DNA of 36,323 bases from Chlorobiales bacterium (lineage in GTDB: Bacteria; Bacteroidota; Chlorobiia; Chlorobiales; Chlorobiaceae). The notes under the pieces are model-generated. The model was not told the DNA's origin. It searched no databases and was given only the letters and a program-made list of their open reading frames with translations. The position numbers and the translations under genes are program-made. The stretch spans positions 1 through 36,323 of the forward strand of contig JAKSDC010000012.1 of the NCBI GenBank assembly GCA_022360275.1, in the 5' to 3' direction. Within the stretch, counting starts at the first letter, position 1. Each line of letters begins with the position of its first letter. Below, in pieces: positions 25,347 through 33,206 of this stretch.

Positions 25347-27275
25347 CTAAACAGGTACTTCGAAAAACAGACACTGCCCGGGACCGGTTTCCAGCTGTAA
25401 CCTGTGATCGGTTACTTTGTAGATGTTTCCTGAAACCATATCTGTTAGCGTAAAGCTTTTCTGATGAAATTCCATGTAGCCCGCGGCATTATTTTCCCGA
25501 TTACTGTTTCCTATGAACAGAAGGCTTGTTCCTTTCTTGCCCTTGCGCATGACTGCAAAAAGGTCGGGTGAGGATACGAATGGCAGCGAGAGAAACCCAG
25601 GACTGCCGTTCTGAATGATGTCGGCATACCTGCTGCGCAGAGAGAGCATGGTTGTGATGAAGTCCGTAAGCAGTTCCTGGCCGTTGCAATCGACCCAGTC
25701 GTAGCTGTTCGCGCTGAAAAGCGGAAGCTTGTCTGCAGACCATTGTTTTCTGTCTTTTTCGGTGAAGTTCAGCCCGAGGTTTATCGGTTTCGACTCACAG
25801 AGTTCCATACCGGAATGAATGAAAGGGACGGTAGGGAGAACGGTTGAAAGGCCGAATATAAACATGGAACGGTTCCTGCCCGTAGCTTTACCGGAAAGGT
25901 TATGGCATACTCTCGGGGTATTATGGTTTTCGCCGGTTCCAAAAAAAGGTACAACAACACCGGTTTTGTTCAGGTAGTTCAGCAATCCCCTGATGTAGAT
26001 CGGATCCTGTATCACAAACGGCAGCGAGCCGAAGACCGCATTGAATCCCTCATTTTTGATGGAAGGGGAGGGATCGAAGTTTTCATCCCAGAACGCAAAG
26101 TCAGGGTCATTTTCTCGTGCTTTTTCAACAATGGAGGATTTCAGTGCCGAAGGAAGCGCATGACCCATATCGATCATCGCTCCATTGATGGAAAAGTGCT
26201 CCTGGTAATAGGGGATGATTCCGGCAAGAGTATCCCACAGTTCCCGGTTGACATATTTCGGCTGGTCGAGATCGGTGTCGTACATCCGTATCGTGTTGTA
26301 GGCGATGTAGTTGAACGATTCGTGCCGGTGCAGTTTCAGGTAGGCGACGTCTGTCCAGGGAGGCTGTTTGTCGTCAGGAGGCCAGTCGGAAAAAGCGCTT
26401 GCAACGACGCAAGTTTTTCCGTCGGCAGTTTGGCCCTGCACGCCTTTTTCTGACAGAATAACCGTTTCAGGTGTTCCGGTAAACTGTTTTCTGAATGTTT
26501 CCCGAGGCTCGGGAAGTGCCGAAAGGTCGTGTTTGTCTACTTTTTCATAAATGGTGTTGAGCGTTTCCTGGTCAAAAACAGGCGGCACGTAGGGTTCCGG
26601 GACAGAACCGTTCTCAGAGCTTGTACGCAGCCAGTAGTACCATTCAGGATGCTGCGTTACCCAGTCACTGTCAACAGATGTTGTTCTGAAAACAAATTCA
26701 AGTACGACCCGCATTCCCATATGCCGGGCAGTTTCCATAAAAGCTGAAAACTCTTTTTCGGCAGAAAGCCCGAGTGCCGGCTCCGCCAGCAGCGGGTCGA
26801 TCAGGTACGGATTCTTCACGGCATAGGGAGATCCCAGGCACCCCTTTTTATTTTTCTGCCCCGGTGCGGTTACCGGAAGAAGGTAGATGGTATTGATTCC
26901 GAGCCGCTCGAGGTAAGGCAGCAATGCAATTGATTTGAGAAATGTCCCGGTCTCGCGAAAACCGCAAGGGAGCGGATCGACTGCAATGGCTCCGTCACAG
27001 TCGTGGTCGAACGCTGTGGTCAGACGAACGAACAGATTGTAAACAAAGCTGTTGCGAGTCCACTCATCTGCTGCTGCACCAGGAGTTGAGAGCGGGACAG
27101 GTTTGCGGGAGATGAGTGTTTCAAGAGTATCGCGGTAGTAGTCGTCCGGACAAACCTGCCGCTTGCCGGTACGGTTTTCCTGCCAGAGGTTCGGAACGAA
27201 GTATGGCGATGAGACGCTGTTTTTCTTTACACGTTCAAGTGCGCTGAGAATTATTTCAAGATGGTGTAAGCTCAA
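25347..27275 (-). CDS. GH13 (alpha-amylase family) protein, GlgE-like, with altered third catalytic site
   Basis: A 642-residue cytoplasmic protein with a GH13 TIM barrel. Its region around residues 190-212 (VVLEFVFRTTSVDSDWV then THPEWYYW-like sequence, actually TQHPEWYYW) resembles the DHPWV..HPEWF stretch of GlgE-type maltosyltransferases and replaces the usual DxxxNH of region I. Region II is GAMIDMGHA with the nucleophile Asp369; region III is FWDENFDP with the acid/base Glu398; region IV is GTGENHNTPRV, where Asn452 occupies the place of the Asp expected in NHD. The spacing between the sites is normal for GH13. It starts the five-gene minus-strand operon. Activity is uncertain: maltosyltransferase, amylase or non-catalytic binding protein. 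Confidence 0.82.
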   Translation of the reverse strand: MSLHHLEIILSALERVKKNSVSSPYFVPNLWQENRTGKRQVCPDDYYRDTLETLISRKPVPLSTPGAAADEWTRNSFVYNLFVRLTTAFDHDCDGAIAVDPLPCGFRETGTFLKSIALLPYLERLGINTIYLLPVTAPGQKNKKGCLGSPYAVKNPYLIDPLLAEPALGLSAEKEFSAFMETARHMGMRVVLEFVFRTTSVDSDWVTQHPEWYYWLRTSSENGSVPEPYVPPVFDQETLNTIYEKVDKHDLSALPEPRETFRKQFTGTPETVILSEKGVQGQTADGKTCVVASAFSDWPPDDKQPPWTDVAYLKLHRHESFNYIAYNTIRMYDTDLDQPKYVNRELWDTLAGIIPYYQEHFSINGAMIDMGHALPSALKSSIVEKARENDPDFAFWDENFDPSPSIKNEGFNAVFGSLPFVIQDPIYIRGLLNYLNKTGVVVPFFGTGENHNTPRVCHNLSGKATGRNRSMFIFGLSTVLPTVPFIHSGMELCESKPINLGLNFTEKDRKQWSADKLPLFSANSYDWVDCNGQELLTDFITTMLSLRSRYADIIQNGSPGFLSLPFVSSPDLFAVMRKGKKGTSLLFIGNSNRENNAAGYMEFHQKSFTLTDMVSGNIYKVTDHRLQLETGPGQCLFFEVPV

Positions 27276-27352
27276 GTTCCAAATGGTTGTGATGGGCGCC
27301 TTTATTTGTCCAGCTTAGGTAACTAATGTACATAAAGCTATTTTAGTCCCCA

Positions 27353-28069
27353 ATGAGGAATATTCGAGTAACCATAGAGTATGACGGTACGGATTATGCA
27401 GGCTGGCAGAAACAACCGGAAGGCGTGAATACCGTTCAGGGCGTGCTTGAGGCGACGCTGGGCCGTATTGTTCAGGAGCATGTTCTGTTAACGGCGGCTG
27501 GAAGGACTGATAAAGGAGTTCATGCAAAAGGACAAGTGGCGAATTTCAGGATAGCGTCAGCCATGAGCCTTCACCGTCTGTTTTATGCCCTCAACTCCCT
27601 TTTGCCGTCGACGATATGTGTGACGACGATGGATGAGGTTTCCGGTGATTTCCATGCCCGTTACAGCGCACGTGTAAGGGAGTACCGCTACTTTTTTCTT
27701 GAGAAACCTTCGGCCATTCGTCGAAGATTTGCCGCTTATTACCCAAAGCCTTTGAATCTCGAACGTTTGAACCAGTGTGCGAAAGAGCTTGTCGGCAAAC
27801 ATGATTTTTCCGTCTATTCCAGGGACAACGCAGGTGTTGGCAATACGTTCTGTACGGTATACGGCACATCGTGGTGGCGTCACGGAGAAAAGGTTGTTTT
27901 CAGGATTTCGGCAAACAGGTTTCTCAGGACCATGGTGCGTTTTCTGGTTTCCGCACAGCTCGAAGCCTCGCCCGGTGAATTGAAAAGAGCGCTGCTGACC
28001 GGAAACGCAGCAGAAAAACTGTTGCCGGCCGATCCTGCCGGGCTGTTTCTCTGGCGCATAGGGTATTAG
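27353..28069 (+). CDS. truA: tRNA pseudouridine synthase A
   Basis: Isomerises uridines 38-40 in the tRNA anticodon arm. 238 residues, slightly short but within family range. Seen: N-terminal RVTIEYDGTDYAGWQKQP, the catalytic AAGRTDKGVHAKGQVANF (Asp near residue 51), HARYSARVREYRYFF (about 101-115), GKHDFSVYSRD, and FLRTMVRFLVSAQLE near the C-terminus. Divergent from the GH13 operon with 77 bases between, a region that must hold both promoters although none is convincing by eye. Confidence 0.94.
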   Translation: MRNIRVTIEYDGTDYAGWQKQPEGVNTVQGVLEATLGRIVQEHVLLTAAGRTDKGVHAKGQVANFRIASAMSLHRLFYALNSLLPSTICVTTMDEVSGDFHARYSARVREYRYFFLEKPSAIRRRFAAYYPKPLNLERLNQCAKELVGKHDFSVYSRDNAGVGNTFCTVYGTSWWRHGEKVVFRISANRFLRTMVRFLVSAQLEASPGELKRALLTGNAAEKLLPADPAGLFLWRIGY

Positions 28070-28078
28070 GACAGTGGT

Positions 28079-28094
28079 AACCGGGAAGCCGGTT
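28079..28094. repeat. Hairpin-forming inverted repeat after truA
   Basis: AACCGG (28079-28084), loop GAAG, CCGGTT (28089-28094): a perfect 6-base stem 9 bases after the truA stop. There is no T run, so it is not a standard terminator; it may protect a 3' end or be incidental. Confidence 0.4.
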
Positions 28095-28189
28095 GTAATA
28101 ATGGGGATGGCTGTTTATGTTTAAAGCGTATGTTCCCGATGTGCGGTGTCCGATCGCGGATTGATATAAATCTATCTTCTAAAGAGACG

Positions 28190-29974
28190 ATGCTTGTGAA
28201 AGTTTCTCATCCCTATGTTTTTCCGGTTATTTTTTTCGTTCTGTCGATTACCGTTTTTTCAGACGGTTATGCAGGAAAGAAAGAGGCTGAAGCAGACGAC
28301 ACGATTGTCGCACAAATACTCGACAGCCTTGTAACGTCGGCATACTTCAGCGACAGGAGCTTCAGGGAGTGGAAAGATACCGGGAACTATGGTTTCCCGC
28401 CGACATTTATTCCCCAGTTTGACGACGAAACCTATTCGGAGAGAATTGCCCATCTGAACCGCAAAACCTCTCTCAGGCTGACCTACAACGGCCATGTGAA
28501 AAGTTTTATCAAGCTGTATGCGGTTGATAAACGTAAATTGACGGCAAAAATTCTCGGTCTTAGGGGACTGTATTTCCCGCTTTTCGAGAAGAAGCTGCGA
28601 CAATACAATATTCCTCTCGAGCTGAAATATCTGGCGATCGTCGAGTCTGCACTCAATCCGAGCGCCGTATCATGGGCAAACGCAAAAGGTCTCTGGCAGT
28701 TTATTTACGGAACGGGAAAGATATACGGTCTCGAATCGTCGGCATTTGTCGAAGACCGTTTTGATCCTGAAAAGGCGACCATCGCAGCCTGCAGGCATAT
28801 GCGGGATCTTTACGCTATGTATGGTGACTGGTTTCTGGTGCTTGCTGCCTATAATTCGGGTGCCGGGAATGTTAACAAGGCAATTCGCAGGTCGGGCGGA
28901 GCCAGGGATTACTGGGCTATCTGGCAGCATCTTCCGTCGGAAACAAGGGGATATGTGCCGGCTTTCATCGCTGTAACCTATATTATGAACTATCATCGCG
29001 AGCACAATATCCAGCCGATAGAACCGGTATATTTATATGACGATATCGGGTCTGTAAAAGTTACGGAGGTGGTGGCTTTCGATCAGGTGAGCGAGGTCAT
29101 TGGTGTTCCTGTCGAAGATATTCAGCTGCTTAATCCGCAATTCAAACTGAACCTTGTGCCGGCTGTTGCAGGCAGCCCTTATTACCTGAACCTTCCGAAA
29201 AAATATCTCGGGAAGTTTGCCAGAAAAGAAAAGGAAATCTATGCCCACAAAACCAGGCAGGGTCTTGACGGTGCAGCTTTGCTGGCGAAAGCGCGTGAGG
29301 TGAAAGCACCTGCCCCGGAGAAACAGAGGAAAAACATACATGTGGTCAGGCGTGGTGAGACGCTTGCATCGATTGCAAGAGCCTATCGCTGTTATGTCAG
29401 CCAGCTTGTAGAGTGGAATGGTTTGAAAAGTTCAAAAATTTATCCCGGACAGAAGCTCAAGGTGTTCGGAACCCCGGGGTCAGGTGGCTCGAGGGCCTCT
29501 TCCATCGCTTATCACAAAGTCAGGCGCGGGGAAAGCCTGGGTCTTATAGCCAGGAAGTATGGTGTCAGTGTCAGCAAGCTTGTGTCCTGGAACAATCTTG
29601 GCCGAAAACGCACGATTTATCCGGGGCAGAGGCTCAAGGTCCAGGGTGTTGCTTCGAGGACTTCGTCACGTAAACCAAGTTATCACAAAGTCAGGCGCGG
29701 GGAAAGCCTGGGTCTTATAGCCAAGAAATATGGTGTCAGTGTCAGCAAGCTTGCGTCCTGGAACAATCTTGGCCGAAAGCGTACGATTTATCCGGGGCAG
29801 AAGCTAAAGCTCTTTGCTGCGGCAAAAATTCACAAGGTCAGGCGCGGAGAGAGCCTGGTACGAATTGCAAGGAAATACGGGGTCAGTGTGAGTCAGCTTG
29901 TGTCTTGGAACAATCTCGGCAGGAAACGGACAATCTATCCAGGGCAGAAACTTACAATCAAGACAAACCGATGA
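28190..29974 (+). CDS. mltD: MltD-type lytic murein transglycosylase with four LysM repeats
   Basis: Cleaves the MurNAc-GlcNAc bond of peptidoglycan with 1,6-anhydro product formation, in the periplasm. From the ATG at 28190 it has 594 residues and a signal peptide (hydrophobic core about 9-22, cleavage near DGYAG); the upstream in-frame ATG at 28130 would put 20 residues before the signal and is rejected. The SLT domain holds the catalytic Glu152 in AIVESALNPSA, then AKGLWQFI, and AAYNSGAGNVNKAI (about 219-232). LysM repeats begin near residues 383, 441, 498 and 547, each with a VRRGE...IYPGQ frame; the last three are nearly identical. It follows truA by 120 bases. Confidence 0.92.
   Translation: MLVKVSHPYVFPVIFFVLSITVFSDGYAGKKEAEADDTIVAQILDSLVTSAYFSDRSFREWKDTGNYGFPPTFIPQFDDETYSERIAHLNRKTSLRLTYNGHVKSFIKLYAVDKRKLTAKILGLRGLYFPLFEKKLRQYNIPLELKYLAIVESALNPSAVSWANAKGLWQFIYGTGKIYGLESSAFVEDRFDPEKATIAACRHMRDLYAMYGDWFLVLAAYNSGAGNVNKAIRRSGGARDYWAIWQHLPSETRGYVPAFIAVTYIMNYHREHNIQPIEPVYLYDDIGSVKVTEVVAFDQVSEVIGVPVEDIQLLNPQFKLNLVPAVAGSPYYLNLPKKYLGKFARKEKEIYAHKTRQGLDGAALLAKAREVKAPAPEKQRKNIHVVRRGETLASIARAYRCYVSQLVEWNGLKSSKIYPGQKLKVFGTPGSGGSRASSIAYHKVRRGESLGLIARKYGVSVSKLVSWNNLGRKRTIYPGQRLKVQGVASRTSSRKPSYHKVRRGESLGLIAKKYGVSVSKLASWNNLGRKRTIYPGQKLKLFAAAKIHKVRRGESLVRIARKYGVSVSQLVSWNNLGRKRTIYPGQKLTIKTNR
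29510..29955 (+). repeat. Near-identical LysM-encoding repeats
   Basis: Three consecutive LysM units start at 29510, 29681 and 29828. The first two, 171 bases apart, differ at only about 7 of 130 aligned bases, including silent positions, which points to recent duplication. The third is more diverged in DNA but almost the same in protein. The first LysM of the gene (from 29336) is clearly older. Confidence 0.85.
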
Positions 29975-30293
29975 GCGACTCTATGAATGTAATTACGCGC
30001 CATGATTACTTCGTTTGGCGGATAGGATGACAGGCGTTCATGACAATTGATTGCGGTGCCATGAGCTGTGGTGAGGAGAGTTTCCGCAACATTTCCAGTG
30101 GCCGGTTTACAGGAGGGTCGATCGGGTTTTTCGAAGAATCAATGTTTGTATTATTCAGTTGTATGGAAAAAGGAGAATTTTATTATCTTTAGCCTTCTAT
30201 AAAACGGTGTGCTCGGGATACGATACGAAAAGATAGCTTCAGGTGTTGCGATACAGGTTTCAATTTTCCATTAAATGAGAATCATTATTACGC
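29975..30293. other. Intergenic region between mltD and the ArsA-family gene
   Basis: 319 bases without a supported gene. It has no obvious terminator for mltD. A 43-codon open frame (30061-30192) exists but has no Shine-Dalgarno. TTGTAT (30159-30164), 16 bases, TATTAT (30181-30186) is a weak promoter candidate, and TATAAA occurs at 30198-30203. The last 20 bases hold the Fur-box-like sequence listed separately. Confidence 0.6.
30271..30289. promoter_or_regulatory. Fur-box-like operator in front of the ArsA-family gene
   Basis: The 19 bases TTAAATGAGAATCATTATT match the consensus GATAATGATAATCATTATC at 14 positions, with an uninterrupted AATCATTAT on the right and AATGA on the left. It ends 4 bases before the ATG at 30294, so a bound regulator would block transcription start or ribosome access. 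Regulation by Fur (iron) is inferred; a related metal regulator (Zur, PerR) is possible. Confidence 0.5.
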
Positions 30294-31499
30294 ATGCGAA
30301 ATATCATTTTTACGGGTAAGGGGGGCGTCGGAAAAACCTCGGTTGCTGCTGCAACGGCATTGAAAGCCGCTGATATGGGCTACAAAACGTTGATCATGTC
30401 AACCGATCCAGCGCACAGTTTGGGAGATTCGCTGGACATCACGCTCGGTCCTTCACCTGTCAAGGTTGCTAAAAATCTCTGGGGGCAGGAGGTGAGTGTA
30501 TTCGGCGATCTGAACCTGAACTGGGACGTTGTCCGGGAACATTTTGCACAGCTTATGGAGTCCCGAGGCGTAGAAGGTATTTATGCTGAAGAGATGGGCG
30601 TTTTGCCCGGTATGGAGGAGCTGTTTTCGCTTTCCTACATCAAGCGGTACAACGAAGAACAGAAAGATTATGATCTTCTTGTTGTTGATTGTGCACCGAC
30701 AGGTGAAACCCTTCGTCTTTTATCTCTGCCTGAAACATTCGGATGGTTCATCAAACTGATTCGCAATGTTGAAAAATATATGGTGAAGCCGGTCATCAGG
30801 CCGCTTTCCAAAAAGGTGAAAAAAATCGACGCAATGGTTGCTCCCGAAGAGGTCTACGAGAAGGTCGATAACCTGTTTTCTTCCACCGAAGGGATTATCG
30901 ATCTGCTTGCAGATGGTTCTAAAACCACGGTGCGTCTGGTTATGAATCCCGAAAAGATGGTTATCAAGGAGTCCATGAGAGCCCTTACCTATCTGAACCT
31001 TTACGGGATCACTGTAGACAGCATCACCATCAACAGGGTAATGCCTGACCACACGGAAGATCCTTATTTCAAGAAATGGAGAAGCATTCAGCAAAACTAT
31101 ATCAACCAGATCGAGAACGCTTTTGCTCCTATTCCGATCGGTCAGGTCCCTCTCTTTGATCAGGAGGTTGTCGGAGTCGACATGCTGAGGCAGGTAGGTG
31201 CCAAAGTCTATGGTGAAAAAGATCCGATGGAAATCTTCTTCAAGGAAGATCCTATTGACATCCGGAAGGTGCACGAGGGGCATTATAAGGTAAGAGTGAG
31301 GTTGCCTTTTATGGAAGATATAGGTGTCGAGCCGAAGATTCTCAAGCTTGGTGACGATCTTACTATCAGAATAGGTGATTACCAGAAGATCGTGGCTCTT
31401 CCTATCTTCATCGCCGGGCTGGAATCAACCGGTGCAAGCTTCGAGGAAGGTTGGCTGACCGTTGATTTCACAAAGGAAGAGGAGGAAGCCAAAGCATAG
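30294..31499 (+). CDS. ArsA/Get3-family ATPase with HSP20-like C-terminal domain
   Basis: A 401-residue single-ATPase-domain protein. Seen: the deviant Walker A FTGKGGVGKTSVAAA (about 5-19), the switch I-like STDPAHSLGDSL (about 36-47), switch II LLVVDCAPTGETLRLLSLPE (about 129-148), and a C-terminal ArsA_HSP20-type beta domain (about 325-393; YKVRVRLPFMEDIG to EGWLTVDF). The only cysteine is in VVDC: the metalloid-binding Cys of arsenite pumps and the CxxC of Get3 are absent, so arsenite export is unlikely. A role in membrane-protein targeting or chaperoning is plausible but unproven. No Shine-Dalgarno precedes the ATG, and a Fur-box-like sequence overlaps that spot. Confidence 0.87.
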   Translation: MRNIIFTGKGGVGKTSVAAATALKAADMGYKTLIMSTDPAHSLGDSLDITLGPSPVKVAKNLWGQEVSVFGDLNLNWDVVREHFAQLMESRGVEGIYAEEMGVLPGMEELFSLSYIKRYNEEQKDYDLLVVDCAPTGETLRLLSLPETFGWFIKLIRNVEKYMVKPVIRPLSKKVKKIDAMVAPEEVYEKVDNLFSSTEGIIDLLADGSKTTVRLVMNPEKMVIKESMRALTYLNLYGITVDSITINRVMPDHTEDPYFKKWRSIQQNYINQIENAFAPIPIGQVPLFDQEVVGVDMLRQVGAKVYGEKDPMEIFFKEDPIDIRKVHEGHYKVRVRLPFMEDIGVEPKILKLGDDLTIRIGDYQKIVALPIFIAGLESTGASFEEGWLTVDFTKEEEEAKA

Positions 31500-31539
31500 C
31501 AGGCGGTTGCCGCAAGATATTATTTGTAAGAGAAAAAAG

Positions 31540-31563
31540 CCTGCTCATGCGAGCAGGTTTTTT
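31540..31563 (+). terminator. Rho-independent terminator after the ArsA-family gene
   Basis: CCTGCTC (31540-31546), loop ATGC, GAGCAGG (31551-31557), then six T. A perfect 7-base-pair stem 40 bases after the stop codon. Confidence 0.92.
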
Positions 31564-31601
31564 GTTTTCAGGGCGCCCGAGCCAGGGATGTCCGGGAGGT
31601 T

Positions 31602-31793
31602 ATGACTGAGTATCTTCGGGTATTTTCACGTATTGGGAGGGTGGAATTTATTATTTCTATAGGCGATTATTTATTACTGAGTTTTTTTATCTTCCTTGCT
31701 ATCACAGGCAGTTTTATTAAAACGTTGTTGCAGGCCCTGCATGAATATGACAGGCAGCCTTTATGGCGAACGTTAGATTTTTTTGTAAGCTGA
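31602..31793 (+). CDS. Small aromatic-rich open reading frame overlapping the DAHP synthase start
   Basis: A possible 63-residue protein or leader peptide; no family recognised. It contains 8 Phe, 3 Tyr and 1 Trp and one hydrophobic, membrane-span-like stretch (about residues 19-40). GGGAGG lies upstream but only 2 bases from the ATG, closer than ideal. Its stop overlaps the likely DAHP synthase start as TGATG at 31791-31795, the arrangement seen in translationally coupled genes. The region is AT-rich, which by itself raises Phe content, so it may also be fortuitous. Confidence 0.35.
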   Translation: MTEYLRVFSRIGRVEFIISIGDYLLLSFFIFLAITGSFIKTLLQALHEYDRQPLWRTLDFFVS

Positions 31794-32860
31794 TGCATAG
31801 GTTACAGGATATACGGGTTTCAAACATTGCGCGGTTAACGACTCCACGCAGGCTTAAGGAAAAGCTCCTGGTGACAAGAGAGATTGCTGATACGGTTGTT
31901 AAGGGGCGCCGGGAAGTGGAGGATATCTTGACCGGCAAGGATGCCAGGCTTCTGGTCATCGTGGGACCGTGTTCGATCCACGATATCAATGCAGCCATGG
32001 AATATGCCCGCCGATTAAAAGACCTGCGCGAAGAACTGAAGGACGACCTCTGTGTTATCATGCGGGTATATTTTGAAAAACCCAGAACGACAATCGGCTG
32101 GAAAGGTTTTATCAATGACCCCCATCTTGACGGATCCTTCGATATAGAGCACGGGCTCTATTATGCCCGGAAGCTTCTGCTGGATATCAATGCGCTCGGG
32201 CTGCCTGCCGCAACCGAATTTCTCGATCCGTTTACACCCCAGTATGTTGCCGATCTTGTAAGCTGGGCTGCAATCGGTGCAAGAACAATAGAGTCTCAGA
32301 CTCATCGCCAGATGGCCAGCGGACTTTCGATGCCGGTAGGATTCAAGAATTCAACGGATGGAAGGGTTCAGGTTGCAATAGACGCCATACGTTCGGCAAT
32401 GCATTCGCACAGTTTTCTGGGAATCGATACAGACGGACACAGCAGTGTTATCACGACAACCGGCAACCCGTTCGGGCACATGGTGCTCCGTGGGGGTTCA
32501 GGGCGGCCGAATTACGATGCGAATAATATTGCAGATGCTGAAAAGCGCCTTGAAAAAGCAGGGCTTTCCAAAAATCTTTTGGTCGATTGCAGCCATGCAA
32601 ATTCAGGGAAAAAACACGAGCAGCAATCCAAAGTATGGAACAGTATTGTCGAACAGCGTGTCGGTGGTACCATGAGCATTCTCGGTGTCATGATTGAAAG
32701 CAATCTTCTGTGCGGCAATCAGCCGTTTCCCGATAATCCGGCAGACTTGCAATACGGGGTTTCAGTTACCGACGCCTGTATTTCATGGGAGGAAACGGTC
32801 AAACTTCTTCGGGATGGGGCGATGAAGCTTCATGCCGCGTTTTCCGGTGCCGAAGCCTGA
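31793..32860 (+). CDS. aroG: 3-deoxy-7-phosphoheptulonate synthase (type I, AroG-like)
   Basis: Condenses phosphoenolpyruvate with erythrose 4-phosphate, the first step of the shikimate pathway. From the ATG at 31793 the protein has 355 residues and its N-terminus (QDIRVSNIARLTTPRRLKEK) lines up well with E. coli AroG/AroF, including the short allosteric N-terminal helix; the ATG at 31763 would add 10 residues. Seen: LVIVGPCSIHD (about 60-70), MRVYFEKPRTTIGWKGFIND (about 93-112), GARTIESQTHRQMASGLSMP, VGFKNSTDG, VDCSHANSGKKHEQQ and SVTDACISWEET. The N-terminal extension suggests feedback inhibition by an aromatic amino acid. Confidence 0.93.
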   Translation: MHRLQDIRVSNIARLTTPRRLKEKLLVTREIADTVVKGRREVEDILTGKDARLLVIVGPCSIHDINAAMEYARRLKDLREELKDDLCVIMRVYFEKPRTTIGWKGFINDPHLDGSFDIEHGLYYARKLLLDINALGLPAATEFLDPFTPQYVADLVSWAAIGARTIESQTHRQMASGLSMPVGFKNSTDGRVQVAIDAIRSAMHSHSFLGIDTDGHSSVITTTGNPFGHMVLRGGSGRPNYDANNIADAEKRLEKAGLSKNLLVDCSHANSGKKHEQQSKVWNSIVEQRVGGTMSILGVMIESNLLCGNQPFPDNPADLQYGVSVTDACISWEETVKLLRDGAMKLHAAFSGAEA

Positions 32861-32907
32861 TTTTTTTTGTGCGATGTAAAAGTTTAACCATAAGAAGAGA
32901 CGCCATA

Positions 32908-33111
32908 ATGAATATAGATCGTCTGGTTTTTGCAGTAGCCGGCTTTTTTGTGCTGGCAAGTGTCTTGTTATCAATATATCATAACCAAAACTGGTTGTGG
33001 TTTACCGGCTTCGTCGGGCTGAACATGTTTCAGGCAGCTTTTACCGGTTTTTGTCCTTTGGCCAAAATACTCAAGGCTGCAGGTGCCGAGCCTGGAAATG
33101 CCTTCAAATAA
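32908..33111 (+). CDS. DUF2892 small membrane protein
   Basis: A 67-residue protein that starts MNIDRLVFAVAGFFVLASVLL and continues with FTGFVGLNMFQAAFTGFCPLAKILKAAGA, the pattern of the YgaP-type membrane domain (DUF2892): two hydrophobic spans separated by a short turn and a conserved F-C-P motif. AAGAAGAGA upstream serves as a purine-rich ribosome-binding region. In other bacteria the domain often follows a rhodanese; here it stands alone, 47 bases after DAHP synthase. Function unknown, possibly sulfur-related given the conserved Cys. Confidence 0.82.
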   Translation: MNIDRLVFAVAGFFVLASVLLSIYHNQNWLWFTGFVGLNMFQAAFTGFCPLAKILKAAGAEPGNAFK

Positions 33112-33139
33112 GAATGTACTCCGGCAAGGTTGTTTCAAG

Positions 33140-33166
33140 AGCCCCCTGTTTAAAAGGGGGCTTTTG
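33140..33166 (+). terminator. Probable terminator after the DUF2892 gene
   Basis: AGCCCCCT (33140-33147) and AGGGGGCT (33155-33162) form a strong 8-base-pair stem around a 7-base loop, followed by TTTTG. The T run is short but the position, 28 bases after the stop, fits. Confidence 0.7.
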
Positions 33167-33206
33167 TTTCACCAACCCCCTTTGTCAAACTTAATCCCGC
33201 GTTATT

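Noticed and set aside
28079..28094. Hairpin after truA as a terminator
   Set aside because: The stem is perfect but no T run follows.
29336..29955. Regular repeats that could suggest a CRISPR array
   Set aside because: The repeats are in frame within a coding sequence and encode LysM domains; units are long and have no unique spacers.
30061..30192. 43-codon open frame between mltD and the ArsA-family gene
   Set aside because: There is no ribosome-binding site, no recognisable motif, and no overlap with a neighbour to suggest coupling; kept only as a remark in the gap description.
30720..31283. Open frame of 187 codons antisense to the ArsA-family gene
   Set aside because: It lies wholly within a clear coding gene and yields a protein with no domain.
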